A DNA stretch of 39,733 nucleotides, from contig JACRDC010000118.1 in the NCBI GenBank assembly GCA_016218705.1, forward strand, positions 1-39,733, read 5' to 3'. The stretch comes from Desulfarculus sp. GTDB taxonomy: Bacteria > Desulfobacterota > Desulfarculia > Desulfarculales > Desulfarculaceae. A program made the translations under genes and the position numbers. The notes beneath the pieces were generated by a model, which saw only the letters and a list, made by a program, of their open reading frames with translations, ran no database searches and was not told where the DNA came from. Shown in pieces: positions 14,772-26,500 of the stretch; position 1 is the stretch's first letter, and each line of letters opens with the position of its first letter.

Positions 14772-17639
14772 TCAGAAAAGCCCCATCTGCCTAGGCTTGC
14801 GGGGGCGGATGGTCATATGTTCGGTTTGCAGCAGGGCGTACGGTATCTCACTCAGATAGGGCGTGAGGCCGGGCTGGCGCTCGCGGCCAAAGAGGCTGCG
14901 CCGGGTGGCGCGGCTTAGGTACAGGCGCTGGCGAGCGCGGGTCAGGGCCACGTAGAGCAGGCGGCGCTCCTCGTCCAGGGGGGACGCCGGGCGCTCGGGC
15001 GGCTGGTAGGGCAAGAGCCCCTCCTCCAAGCCCGTCACGAAGACCACCGGAAACTCCAGGCCCTTGGCCGCGTGCATGGATAGCAGGCTGACCCGCTGGG
15101 CCTTGAAGTCCAGGGGATCGGTCTCGGCCAGGGGTTCCTGGGCAGCCACCTGCACCGGCACCCCAGCCCGCTCAAGGGCCTCGGCGATGATCGGCGCCTG
15201 GGCGTGCAGGCGGTAGAGCACCGCCACCTCGCCGGCGGCGTAGCCCCCCCCTGTCTTGCCTTCGCCGGCCTCCACCTGGCGCGAGTCCAGGCCGCCCAAC
15301 AACTCCACCACCTTGCCGGCCACCCACTGGGCCTCGGCCTCGGGGCTGGGCAAATGAGCATGGAGCGGCAAGGGGCCTGCTCCGGCCTGGGCTTCCAGGT
15401 TTGGCCGCGTGGGATCGGGCTGGGCGCTGATGAGGGCCTGGGCCGCCGCCAGGATGGACGCGGTGCTGCGGTAGTTGCGGGTCAGGGCCAAGGCGCGCGC
15501 CCCGGCGAAATCCTGGCTAAAACGCGCGAACAGGCGGCTCTCCGCCCCCCGGAAGCCATAGATGGCCTGGTCAGGGTCGCCGATGGCCGCCACCTGGGTG
15601 GCCGGGCCGCACAGGGCCTTGATAAGCGCCACCTGGGCCGGGTTGACGTCCTGATACTCGTCCACCAGCAGGTGGTCCAGACGCTCCTGCCAGGCCCGGG
15701 CCAGGTCCGGCTGGGCCAGCAGGGCCAGGGCGGCCCGGCGCACCAGGTCGTCCAGGTCCAGGACGCCCTCGCGCTCCAGTGCCTCCTGGTAGGCCCGGAA
15801 CCAGGGACGCAACGCCGGCTCGGCCGGGTCCTCCATGCGTTGTTTGGCCAGGGTCAGGGCCGAGGCCAGGTAGCCGGCCTTGAGGCCCGCCTTCTTGGCC
15901 AACCGGCCCACCAGGGCCAGGCGGGCCTCCTCGTCCAGCACTTGCAGGGGGCGGTCCAGGACCTGGCCCAGCACCTGGCGGCCCAAAGAATGGAAGGTGC
16001 CCACACCCGCCGCCGCCTCCGGCGACGCGGCGCCCAGGCGCTCGGCCAACTCGGCGGCGGCCTTGCGGGTGAAGGTGACGAGTTGCAGACGCTCCGGCGC
16101 CAGGCCCTCGCCCAGCAGACTGGCGGCGCGGGCCACCAGCAGGCGGGTCTTGCCGGTGCCCGGCCCGGCCCGCAGGATGAGGTGCCCGCCGCGATAGTCC
16201 ACGCCCTGGCGCTGCTCGTCATTCAGTTCCCCCAGGCCAGGCATGGCGGCCTGGGGCCGGCTGGCCAGGAGGGACAAGTCCGGCGGGGGCGAGGCTGGGG
16301 CCGTGGAGCCCGAATTGGCCGCGCGGCGCGGCGGCGGCTCCGGCGCGGGCGCGGCCTGCCACAGGGCCTTCTGGCCAGTCAGCTCCCGGCGCTCAGCGGG
16401 GTCGAACAGCCGCACCACCCCGAACTCGCCGTCGTAGCCGCCCTCCAGCCAGACCCGGCCCGAGCGCATGCGGCCGATGGCCTCGGCCAAGAGCGGCCCG
16501 CCGACCCGGCGCAGTTCCTCCAGGGGTGCCTGGCGCAGGATGTACAGCTCCGGCCCCAGCTTGGCGCATAGCTCGCCCAAGGCCTGGCGCACGCCCTTGG
16601 TGTTGGCCCCGCGCTGCATCACCTCGCCCAGCACCTCGCCCAGAGGTACCAGGGACTCGAAGGGCTTTCGGTGCTGCGGACCCTGGCCGGCCGGGCGGTC
16701 GGCCAGATCCTCCACGCGGCTCAAGACGCCCACGGTGATGGCCCCGCCGCAGACCGGGCAGCGCCCGCCGTGACGCCGTGTTTGATCGGGCATCAGGCGC
16801 TGGCCGCACTTGCGGTGGCCGTCCAGGTGGTACTTGCCCTCGTCGGGGAAGAACTCCAGGGTGCCGGCGAAGCTTTTCCCCTGTCGGTCGGCCAGGGCCG
16901 CGGCCAGGTCTTGGTAGGTGGGCGCGCAGCCCAGCAGGTTGGCCTCGCGGGCCAGATTGGCCGGGCTGTGGGCGTCGGAGTTGGAGACCAGGGTGAAGCG
17001 GTCCAGGGCCGATAGGCGCCAGTTCATGGCCGGATCGCTGGAGAGCCCCGTCTCCAGGGCCTGGATGTGCCCGGTAAGGTCGGCGAAGCAGTCCTCTATG
17101 CGATCAAAGCCGCTCTTGCTGCCGAACAGGCTGAACCAGGGCGTCCAGATGTGGGCCGGGATGAAGATCACCCCCGGCTCCACGTCCAGGCACAGCTCCA
17201 GCAGGTCGCGGGCGTCCAGGCCCAGGATGGGGCGGCCGTCGCTCTTGATATTGCCCAGGCGGGCCAGGCGGGCGTTGAGTTTTTCCACGGCCTCGATGCC
17301 GGGCATGAGGACCAGGACGTGCACCTTGCGCGTGGCGCCGTGGCGCTTGTAGATGCAGGATATCTCGCCGGAGAGCAGGAAGCGCACCGGACGCCGGCAA
17401 CTGGGCAACACCTGGGGGGCCAGGGCGGCCTCCAGGCCGGGGCGCAGGGCAAAGGCCCCGTCGCCGGTGGCCACCAACTTTTCCTTGAGTTCCTCCATCC
17501 AACCCGGGTGGGTGAAGTCGCCCGTGCCCAGGAGGTCCACGCCCTTGTGCTGGGCCGCCAGCCACAAGTGCTCGGGGTCCAGGTCGCGGGCCGTGGCCCG
17601 GGAGAAGCGCGAGTGTATGTGCAGGTCGGCGACGATCAT
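14772..17639 (-). CDS. EndoQ (PHP endonuclease)-UvrD helicase fusion
   Basis: 955 residues. Residues 1-420 are a PHP-fold endonuclease of the EndoQ/TIGR00375 type: DLHIHSRFS (5-13), GTGDFTHPGW (38-47), GEIS (91-94), PAHIWTPWFS (161-170), SNSDAHS (219-225), then the zinc-binding region HRKCGQRL and CPVCGG (Cys278, 294, 297). EndoQ nicks DNA 5' of deaminated bases and abasic sites. A Pro/Ala linker (430-465) leads to an SF1 helicase: Q-motif LNDEQRQGV, Walker A AGPGTGKT (491-498), TFTRKAAAE, GTFHSLG, DEYQDVN (660-666), GDPDQAIYGFRGA, LTRNYRST, SMHAAKGLEFPVVF, and LYVALTRARQRL. The last five residues, QMGLF, resemble a beta-clamp-binding motif. It follows an aminotransferase gene by 73 bases. 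Role: probably deaminated-DNA repair with built-in strand unwinding. Confidence 0.93.
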   Translation of the reverse strand: MIVADLHIHSRFSRATARDLDPEHLWLAAQHKGVDLLGTGDFTHPGWMEELKEKLVATGDGAFALRPGLEAALAPQVLPSCRRPVRFLLSGEISCIYKRHGATRKVHVLVLMPGIEAVEKLNARLARLGNIKSDGRPILGLDARDLLELCLDVEPGVIFIPAHIWTPWFSLFGSKSGFDRIEDCFADLTGHIQALETGLSSDPAMNWRLSALDRFTLVSNSDAHSPANLAREANLLGCAPTYQDLAAALADRQGKSFAGTLEFFPDEGKYHLDGHRKCGQRLMPDQTRRHGGRCPVCGGAITVGVLSRVEDLADRPAGQGPQHRKPFESLVPLGEVLGEVMQRGANTKGVRQALGELCAKLGPELYILRQAPLEELRRVGGPLLAEAIGRMRSGRVWLEGGYDGEFGVVRLFDPAERRELTGQKALWQAAPAPEPPPRRAANSGSTAPASPPPDLSLLASRPQAAMPGLGELNDEQRQGVDYRGGHLILRAGPGTGKTRLLVARAASLLGEGLAPERLQLVTFTRKAAAELAERLGAASPEAAAGVGTFHSLGRQVLGQVLDRPLQVLDEEARLALVGRLAKKAGLKAGYLASALTLAKQRMEDPAEPALRPWFRAYQEALEREGVLDLDDLVRRAALALLAQPDLARAWQERLDHLLVDEYQDVNPAQVALIKALCGPATQVAAIGDPDQAIYGFRGAESRLFARFSQDFAGARALALTRNYRSTASILAAAQALISAQPDPTRPNLEAQAGAGPLPLHAHLPSPEAEAQWVAGKVVELLGGLDSRQVEAGEGKTGGGYAAGEVAVLYRLHAQAPIIAEALERAGVPVQVAAQEPLAETDPLDFKAQRVSLLSMHAAKGLEFPVVFVTGLEEGLLPYQPPERPASPLDEERRLLYVALTRARQRLYLSRATRRSLFGRERQPGLTPYLSEIPYALLQTEHMTIRPRKPRQMGLF

Positions 17640-17712
17640 GGGCCAGGAGCCTACGCCATCGTCCGGGCCTTGGCAAGGCCCGCCTGTCCATGAACCCCGG
17701 GGTGGCCCGCCA

Positions 17713-19041
17713 TCAAGTGGTCACCTTGGCCACCACCTCCGCGAATATCTCCAGGCAGGTGTCTATCTCCTCGGCGCTGACCGTGAGCCCCGGGCAGAAG
17801 CGCACCGTATTCTCGCCGCAGCCCAGGAGCAACAGCCCCCGGTGGAAGGCATCGTGCACGATGCGGTGGCGCCAGTCATGGGCGCGCTCCTTGGTCTGGC
17901 GGTCCTTGACGATCTCGGCCCCCACCATCAGCCCCAGGCCGCGCACGTCGCCCAGGCACTCGTGCTCCCGCTGCAATAGCCGCAAACCCTCCATGAGCCG
18001 CTGGCCCATGGCCTGGGCATTGGCCATGAGACCTTCCTCCAAGAGCTCGATGGTGGCCAGGGCGGCCTGGCAGGAGACCGGGTTGCCGCCGAAGGTGGAG
18101 GCATGGGAGCCGGCCTCCCAGCTCATGATCTTGGCCCGGGCCAGCATGGCCCCCAGCGGCATGCCCGACGCCAGACCCTTGGCCAGGGCCATGATGTCGG
18201 GCTCCACGCCAAAGTGCTCCACGGCGAACATCCTGCCCGTGCGCCCCATGCCCGACTGCACCTCGTCAGCCACCAAGAGGATGCCGTACTTGTGGGCCAC
18301 GCGCGCCAGCTCGCGCAAAAACTCCGGCGGCGGCACCACGTAGCCGCCCTCGCCCTGGATGGGCTCCACGAAGATGGCCGCCACCTCCTCGGGGGGGATG
18401 GTGGTGCGGAACAACGTGTCCTCCAGCCAGCTCACGCACTCCTGGCAGCAGTTGGGATAGACCATGCCGTGGGGACAACGGTAGCAGTAGGCATAGGGTA
18501 TGTGGGTGATGCCCGGCACCACGGGGTGGTAGTGGCGCTTCTGGATGGCCTTGCTGGCGGTGAGCGACAGGGCGCCCATGGTGCGGCCGTGGAACGCCCC
18601 GAAGAAGGCGATGTTCAGTTCGCGGCGGGTGTGCCAGCGGGCCAGCTTGAAGGCCGCCTCCACGGCCTCGGCCCCGGAGTTGCCGAAGAAGACCTTGTGC
18701 GCCCCGCCCCCCGGGGCCAGGCTGGCCAGCTTGTGGGCCAGCATGATCTGGGGCTCGTAGTAGAAATCGGTGCCCGACATGTGCAGCAATTCGCCGGCCT
18801 GGTCGCGTATGGCCTGCACCACCCTGGGGTGGCAGTGGCCGGTGGCGCAGACGGCGATGCCGGCCGTGAAGTCCAGGAACTGGTTGCCGTCCACGTCCTG
18901 AACCCACAAGCCCCGGCCCCGTTTGGCCACCAGGGGATAACCCCGGGTATAGGAGGGCGAGACATAGGCCTGGTCCAGTTGCATCAGGCGCACGGCCTCC
19001 GGGCCGGGCAGGCTCGTGTTTATCTGGGGCAATCTCTTCAT
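17713..19041 (-). CDS. Class-III PLP aminotransferase (GABA/ornithine type)
   Basis: 442 residues. Fold-type I features: NSGAEAVEAAFKLAR (121-135), AFHGRTMG (149-156), EPIQGEGGYVVPP, ADEVQSGMGRTG (258-269, Asp259 to the PLP ring nitrogen) and the Schiff-base Lys288 in MALAKGLASG. A cysteine-rich insert, YCYRCPHGMVYPNCCQEC (185-202), is found in a subgroup of these enzymes that includes archaeal-type omega-aminotransferases and amino-acid racemases. Likely substrates are 4-aminobutyrate, ornithine or acetylornithine. With PutA and an ornithine-cyclodeaminase-like gene nearby, ornithine to glutamate semialdehyde is attractive, but this is an inference. It starts 38 bases after gcvPB in the same direction, so it probably belongs to the gcv transcript. 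Confidence 0.9.
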   Translation of the reverse strand: MKRLPQINTSLPGPEAVRLMQLDQAYVSPSYTRGYPLVAKRGRGLWVQDVDGNQFLDFTAGIAVCATGHCHPRVVQAIRDQAGELLHMSGTDFYYEPQIMLAHKLASLAPGGGAHKVFFGNSGAEAVEAAFKLARWHTRRELNIAFFGAFHGRTMGALSLTASKAIQKRHYHPVVPGITHIPYAYCYRCPHGMVYPNCCQECVSWLEDTLFRTTIPPEEVAAIFVEPIQGEGGYVVPPPEFLRELARVAHKYGILLVADEVQSGMGRTGRMFAVEHFGVEPDIMALAKGLASGMPLGAMLARAKIMSWEAGSHASTFGGNPVSCQAALATIELLEEGLMANAQAMGQRLMEGLRLLQREHECLGDVRGLGLMVGAEIVKDRQTKERAHDWRHRIVHDAFHRGLLLLGCGENTVRFCPGLTVSAEEIDTCLEIFAEVVAKVTT

Positions 19042-19078
19042 ATGCCTGTTTGCCTCGCTAGCTACATGCCGTTTGGAT

Positions 19079-20532
19079 TCAGCGTTGGGCCAGGTCGGGC
19101 TGGCGGGCGGCGCGCACCTCGTCCAGGCGGCCCACGGGCGTGCCGCGGGGCGCGGCGTGCAGCCAGGCCGGGTCCTCCTGGGCCTTCTTGGCTATGAAAG
19201 CCATGGCCTCCACAATCGCGTCCAGGTTCTCCTTGGACTCGGTCTCGGTAGGCTCGATCATGATGGCCTCCTTGACCACCAACGGGAAATACACCGTGGG
19301 CGGATGGAAGCCGAAGTCAATCAGCGCCTTGGCCACGTCCATGGCCGTGACGCCGTGCTGGGCCGCCTGGTCGGCGGCACTGAAGACCACTTCGTGCATG
19401 CACATCCGGTCCACGGCCACCCGCCACTGTGGCGCCAGGCGCGCCCGCAGATAGTTGGCGGCCAGCACCGCGTCTTCGGCCACCCGCTTCAGCCCCTCGC
19501 CGCCCAAAGCCAGGATGTAGGCATAGGCCTTGAGCACCACCCCGAAGTTGCCGTAGAAAGGCGCCACGTAGCCGATGGAGTGGGCGTGGTCATAGTCCAG
19601 GAACAGGGTGCCGTCCTCGCGGCGGGCCACCCGCGAGATGGGCAGGAAGGGCTCCAGCTTGGCCACCACGCCCACCGGCCCGGAGCCCGGCCCACCGCCG
19701 CCGTGGGGCGTGGCAAAGGTCTTGTGCAGGTTGAGGTGCACGATGTCAAAGCCCAGGTCGGCCGGCTTGGCGATGCCCAGGATGGCGTTCAAGTTGGCGC
19801 CGTCATAGTACATCAGCGCATCCACGGCGTGGGCGGCCTCGCTGATGCGCTTGATGTCCGGCTCGAACAGGCCGAGCGTGTTGGGGTTGGTCATCATCAC
19901 CCCGGCCACCTCGGGGCCGAGCATGGCCCGATAGGCCTCGAAGTCCATCACGCCGTCCCTGGAGGGCACGGTGCGCACGCTATAGCCCGCTATGGCCGCG
20001 CTGGCCGGGTTGGTGCCGTGGGCCGAGTCGGGCACCAGCACCAGGGATTTATGGTTGCCCCGGTGGCGGTGGTAGGCGGCCATCAGCATCAGCCCGGTCA
20101 ACTCGCCGTGGGCCCCGGCCAGGGGCTGCATGGTGTAGGCCCGCATGCCGGTGATGGCGCATAGAAGCTGCTCCATCTCGTGGAGCACCTCCAGGGCGCC
20201 CTGGGCCAACAGGCCGCCACGGCGCAGTTGGGGCAGCATGGGGTGCAGGCCGGCGAAGCCAGGCAGCCGGGCAATGTCCTCGGTGAACTTGGGGTTGTAC
20301 TTCATGGTGCAGGAACCCAGGGGGTAGGGTCCCACGTCCACGCCGAAGTTCTGCCGCGAGAGGTTGGTGAAGTGGCGCACCACGTCAATCTCGGCCACCT
20401 CGGGCAACTCGGCGGGCTTTTCCCGCAGCAGCTCCGGCGCCAGGCAGGCCTCCTGAAAGCAGGCGTCGGGCAACAGCGGCGGGGGGAAGGTCACGCCCCG
20501 GCGGCCGGGCCGGCTCATGTCGAAGATGGTCT

Positions 20533-20536
<4 letters not shown>
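19079..20536 (-). CDS. gcvPB: Glycine dehydrogenase (decarboxylating) subunit 2
   Basis: 485 residues from the ATG at 20536, preceded by GGAGG; the longer frame upstream is out-of-frame shadow of gcvPA. It is the C-terminal half of the split P-protein and carries the PLP lysine: Lys272 in HLNLHKTFATPHGGGGPG (quoted in part: NLHKTFATPHGGGGPG). Other signatures are LGSCTMKYNP (73-82), DSAHGTNPASA and TNPNTLG. With GcvPA it decarboxylates glycine and passes the aminomethyl group to lipoylated GcvH. Its ATG overlaps the gcvPA stop codon (ATGA), so translation is coupled, which gives equal amounts of the two subunits. Confidence 0.97.
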
Positions 20537-21852
<1,316 letters not shown>

Positions 21853-21853
21853 G

Positions 21854-22246
21854 TCAGCCTCTCTCTATGAACTTCGCGTAGGCGTCCGCGTCCATGAGTT
21901 CGCCCAGGCCCGAGGCGTCATAGTCCTTGAGCTTGACCAGCCAGCCCGCGCCGTAGCAGTCCTGGTTGATAAGCTCGGGGTGCTCGCCCAAAGCGGCGTT
22001 GGCCTCGGCCACCACCCCGGCCAGGGGCGAAAAGACGTCCGCCGCCACCTTCACCGACTCGATGACGCACAGCTCGGCCATGCGCTCCACGGCCCGCCCC
22101 GCCTCGGGCAGGTCCACATAGGTCACGTCACCCATCTGTTGCTGGGCAAAATCGGTGACCCCCACCACGGCCAGCCCGCCCTCGACCTTGATCCACTCGT
22201 GCTCCTCGGTGTATTTCAACTCCTCTGGCACCGCGTATTGACTCAT
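21854..22246 (-). CDS. gcvH: Glycine cleavage system H protein
   Basis: 130 residues from the ATG at 22246 (GGAGA upstream), the standard H-protein length. The lipoyl domain shows YTEEHEWIKVEGG at the start, VGDVTYVDLP-like MGDVTYVDLPEAG, and the lipoylation site Lys66 in ESVKVAADVFSPLAG. The end, YGAGWLVKLK, is also conserved. The lipoyl arm shuttles the aminomethyl group from GcvPA/B to GcvT and is reoxidised by a dihydrolipoamide dehydrogenase, whose gene is not in this window. It lies 20 bases after gcvT. Confidence 0.97.
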   Translation of the reverse strand: MSQYAVPEELKYTEEHEWIKVEGGLAVVGVTDFAQQQMGDVTYVDLPEAGRAVERMAELCVIESVKVAADVFSPLAGVVAEANAALGEHPELINQDCYGAGWLVKLKDYDASGLGELMDADAYAKFIERG

Positions 22247-22266
22247 GGGCTCTCCTTCCCAAGGCA

Positions 22267-23442
22267 TCACAGCAAGGGTTGCAGATAATTCCCCCCGGGC
22301 TTGACTAAACGATTCACCACCACGCCCGGCAGGGCGCGGCCGCGATAGACGATTTCCACTTTTTGACCAGCCACCACCTGGCGCTCCAGGCAGGCCAGGC
22401 CGATGGCCCGGCTGTAGTGCTCATCCCCGGGCGCGCCGCCCTTGAAGCGCCAGGCTGGCACCGTGGTGCCGCTGGTCAGCTCGCCCACCTGGCGCCCCTC
22501 CACCAACACCGGCGAGCCCTCGCGCATCATGCCCCGCTCTTGGGCTGCCACGCCCCGGATGAGGCAGGGCACCTCGGCCACCTGCCCGCCGGCCAGCTCC
22601 GCCGCTTGGCGCTCCAGGGCGGCGCGGCCCAGGAAGTCCCCGCGCTCCGGGGTCAGGGCAACGCCGTGCCTGGCCAGGGGCAGGGACAGGATGGGCCAGT
22701 CGGGCCGCAGCTCGTGGCCGTAGAGGGGTAGCCCCGCCTCCAGGCGCAGGGTGTCGCGGGCGCCCAGACCGGCGGGCATGAGCCCCAGGCCGGAGCCGGC
22801 CTCGAGAAGGTCCGTCCACAAGCGACCCACCTGGGAGGCCTCCACGAACAGCTCGTAGCTGTGAGGCTCGCCGGTGTAGCCCGTGCGGCTGACCAGCACC
22901 CGCCCGCCGGCCCAGTCCAACCAGGCGCAGTGATTGCGCGCCGCCGGCAGGCCCTCCGCCCCCAGCACCCGGCCCAGCACCGCGCTGCTCAGGGGGCCTT
23001 GCAGGGCCAGCATGGCCATTTGCGCGCTGATATCCTCCAGGCCGGCGCCACTTGGGTCCAGGCCGTGCAACCAGGCCCAATCCTGGCCGCGGTTGCCGGC
23101 GTTGACCACCAGCAGGTAGGCGCCCTCGGGCAGGCGGAAGAGATAAGCGTCGTCCAGGGGCCGGCCTTCAGGGTCTGAGAGAAACGTGTAGTGGGAGCGG
23201 CCAGGCCCCAGACGCGCGGCATCGTTGCTCAGGGTCCGCCGCAGAAAGGCCAAGGCCCCGGGACCGGCCAGCCGAAAACGGCCCATGTGGCTGGTGTCGA
23301 AAAGGGCGGCGGCCTTGCGGCAGGCCAGGTGCTCGGCCACGATGCCGGCCTGGTAGCTCACCGGCAGGCTCCAACCCGCGAACTCGATCAGCTTGCCGCC
23401 GTGTTGGCGGTGCCAGCCGATCAGGGGCGTCTCCAGGGTCAT
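22267..23442 (-). CDS. gcvT: Glycine cleavage system T protein (aminomethyltransferase)
   Basis: 391 residues from the ATG at 23442, which has GGAGG five bases upstream; an upstream in-frame extension to 23478 lacks this and was rejected. The start reads TPLIGWHRQHGGKLIEFAGW, as in GcvT. Later blocks are LFDTSHMGRF, SRTGYTGEPHSYELF, LGARDTLRLEAGLPLYGHEL with the key Asp, and the C-terminal barrel domain (VGELTSGTTVPAW, IGLACL). It transfers the methylene group from the aminomethyl-lipoyl H protein to tetrahydrofolate and releases ammonia. It is the first gene of the gcvT-H-PA-PB cluster and is divergent from putA. Confidence 0.96.
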   Translation of the reverse strand: MTLETPLIGWHRQHGGKLIEFAGWSLPVSYQAGIVAEHLACRKAAALFDTSHMGRFRLAGPGALAFLRRTLSNDAARLGPGRSHYTFLSDPEGRPLDDAYLFRLPEGAYLLVVNAGNRGQDWAWLHGLDPSGAGLEDISAQMAMLALQGPLSSAVLGRVLGAEGLPAARNHCAWLDWAGGRVLVSRTGYTGEPHSYELFVEASQVGRLWTDLLEAGSGLGLMPAGLGARDTLRLEAGLPLYGHELRPDWPILSLPLARHGVALTPERGDFLGRAALERQAAELAGGQVAEVPCLIRGVAAQERGMMREGSPVLVEGRQVGELTSGTTVPAWRFKGGAPGDEHYSRAIGLACLERQVVAGQKVEIVYRGRALPGVVVNRLVKPGGNYLQPLL

Positions 23443-23579
23443 GGCCACCTCCTGGTCATATTCTACAAAAATGGCCAAGGCCGTGGTGAATACACTTGCG
23501 CCTGCTTGCTACAATGTAGGCAGGCATGGTTGGTTGACCCACCACCACAGGTTCGATTGCAGGGAGAGGCCGCGCCATC
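23443..23579. promoter_or_regulatory. Divergent gcvT/putA control region
   Basis: A 137-base gap serves both directions. On the plus strand TGCTACAAT (23508-23516 region) is an extended -10 for putA. On the minus strand TAGAAT lies close before gcvT. GCCTGC and GGCAGGC around the extended -10 form an inverted repeat that could be an operator. It is too short and lacks the paired aptamers of a glycine riboswitch. Confidence 0.4.
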
Positions 23580-26500
23580 ATGAGCAGCCAGTGGGAAGAG
23601 CGCATCGTGCGGCGGGGCCGGGAGCTGATGGCCGGCATCCGCCAGCAGACGCCAACGGTCTTCGACAAGTCCTTCTGGACCGGCAAGGTGCTGGACTGGG
23701 CCATGCACCATGAGGATTTCAAGGTGCAGCTCCTGCGCTTCGTGGACGTGCTGCCCAGCCTGACGAGCGGCGAGTCCCTGCAGCGCCACCTGGAGGAGTA
23801 TTTCGGCCAGGAGGGCGGCGAGGTGCCGCCGGTGCTCAAGTGGGGGGCTGGCCAGGCAGGCCGCCTGGGGCAGGTGGGCGGGCGGGTGCTGGGCAAGGTC
23901 ATCCGCTCCAACCTGGAGGGCCTGGCCCGGCAGTTCGTGGTGGGGCACACCACGGCCGAGGCCCTGCGCCGCCTGGGCCGGCTGCGCCAGGAAGGCTTCG
24001 CCTTCACCGTGGACCTCTTGGGCGAGGCCACGGTGAGCGAGGACGAGGCCGACACCTACCAGCAGGGCTATCTGGAACTCAGCAAGGCCCTGGCCCGCGA
24101 GCAGGTCCGCTGGCCCGGCCTGGGCGGCGGCAAGCTGGACTGGGGCCACGCCCCCAAGGTCAACCTGTCGCTCAAGCCCAGCGCCCTCTACTCCCAGGCC
24201 AAGCCCGCCGCGCCCGAGGACTCGACGCAAGGCATCCTCAGGCGACTGGAGCCCATCTACCGCGAGGTGGTCTCACTGGGCGGCGGCCTGTGCCTGGACA
24301 TGGAGCAGCACCGCTACAAGGACATCATCCTGGAGGTCTACCGCCGCCTGCGCTCCCATCCCGAGTTCCGTAGCCATCCCCACCTGTGGGTGGTCATCCA
24401 GGCCTACCTCAAGGACAGCGAGCAGGACTTGGAGGCGCTATTGGCTTGGGCCAGGAAGGAGGACTTGCACCTGGGCATCCGCCTGGTCAAGGGCGCCTAC
24501 TGGGAGTACGAGAACACCGTGGCCCTGCAAAGCGGCTGGCCCTCGCCGGTGTGGGAGCACAAGGCCCAGAGCGACCTGAACTTCGAGCGCCTGGCCCGGC
24601 GCATCCTGGAGAACCACCAGACATGCAACCTGGCCTGCGCCTCCCACAACGTGCGCTCCCTGGCGGCGGTGTGGGAGATGGCCCAGGCCCTGGAGGTGCC
24701 GCCGGAGCGCTACGAGTTCCAACTGCTCTACGGCATGGCCGAGCCGGTGCGGCGGGCCTTGCTGGATCAGGGCGGCCGGGTGCGCCTCTACTGCCCCTAC
24801 GGCGAACTGCTGCCGGGCATGGCCTACCTGGTGCGGCGCATCCTGGAGAACACCTCCAACGAGTCCTTCCTGCGCCAAAGCTTCGTGGAAGGCGCCGAAC
24901 TGGAGGACCTGCTGGAAGACCCCCGCAGCGCCCATCAACGCCACCTGGACTGCTCGCCCATCACCCAGCCCCCGCCCGCGCCCGTCTTTGGCGGCCTGGG
25001 TCCCTTTGTCAACCAGCCCCTGATTGACTTCACCCAGCCGGGGCTGCTCGGGGATTATCAGGAGGCCATCCGCCGGGTGCGCGGCCGTCTGGGCGCCACC
25101 TACCCCCTGGTCATCGGCGGCCGCAAGATCACCACCGCCGACACCCAGGCCAGCCACAACCCCGCGGACCCCGGCGAGGTGGTGGGACTGGTCTGCCAGG
25201 CCGGGCCGGAGCAGGTGGACAAGGCCCTGGCCGCCGCCGCCCAGGCCCTGCCCGCCTGGCGCGGCACCCCGGCCAGCCAGCGCATCGCCTATCTGCAAAA
25301 GGCCGCCCAAATCGCCCGCCAGCGTCTGCTGGAGCTGGCGGCCTGGCAGGTGTTGGAGGTGGGCAAGCAACTGGACCAGGCCTACCACGACGTGGCCGAG
25401 GCCATAGACTTCCTGGAATACTACGCCCGCCAGATGCAGCGCCTGGCCACGCCCCAACGCTTGGGCCACGAACCTGGTGAACTCAACCTCTACCACTATC
25501 AGCCCCGGGGCCTGGCGGCGGTCATCGCCCCCTGGAACTTCCCCCTGGCCATTTCCTGCGGCATGGCCGCCGCGGCCCTGGTGGCCGGCAATTGCGTGGT
25601 CTACAAGCCCTCCAGCCTGGCGGCCGTGGTGGGCTTTGGCCTGCACGAGGTATTCGAGCAGGCCGGTCTGCCGCCGGGGGTCTTCAACTACTGCCCGGGC
25701 CGGGGCTCGGTCATGGGCGATTACCTGGTGGAGCACCCGCTGATAAGCCTAATCGCCTTCACCGGCAGTAGCGAGGTGGGGCTACGCATCCAGGAAAAGG
25801 CCGTGCGCCTGTCCGCCGGCCAGGCCCAGAACAAGCGGGTGATCGCCGAGCTGGGCGGCAAGAACGCCATCATCATTGACGACGACGCCGACCTGGACGA
25901 GGCGGTGCCGGCGGTGCTGGCCTCGGCCTTTGGCTATCAGGGTCAGAAGTGCTCGGCCTGCTCGCGGGTGATCGTGCTGGAGGCCGTGTACGGCCGCTTC
26001 ATCGAGCGCCTGCTGGCGGCGGCCCGCTCGCTCGACATCGGCCCGGCCGAGGACCCACGCAACTACCTGGGGCCGGTGGTGGACGCGGCGCAGCAAAAGA
26101 AGGTGCTGGAGTACATCACCCTGGCCGGCCAGGAGGGGCGCATTATCTTCCAGGGCGCGGTGCCGGAGCGGGGCTGCTACGCGCCGCCCACCATCGTGGA
26201 GGGCATCACCCCCCTGCACCGCCTGGCCCAGGAGGAGGTCTTCGGCCCGCTGCTGGCGGTGATGCAGGCCAAGGACTTTGACCAGGCCCTGGCCATGGCC
26301 AACTCCACCCGCCAGGCGCTGACCGGCGGGGTCTTCAGCCGCAGCCCCCGCCACCTGGAGCAGGCCCGGCGCCAGTTCCGCGTGGGCAACCTCTACCTCA
26401 ACCGGGGCATCACCGGCGCCCTGGTGGCGCGCCAGCCCTTCGGCGGCTTCGGCATCTCGGGCCTGGGCTTCAAGGCCGGCGGGCCGGACTACCTGCTGCA

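Noticed and set aside
23443-23579. Glycine riboswitch before gcvT
   Set aside because: Only 137 bases separate gcvT and putA, and no tandem aptamer structure is visible.
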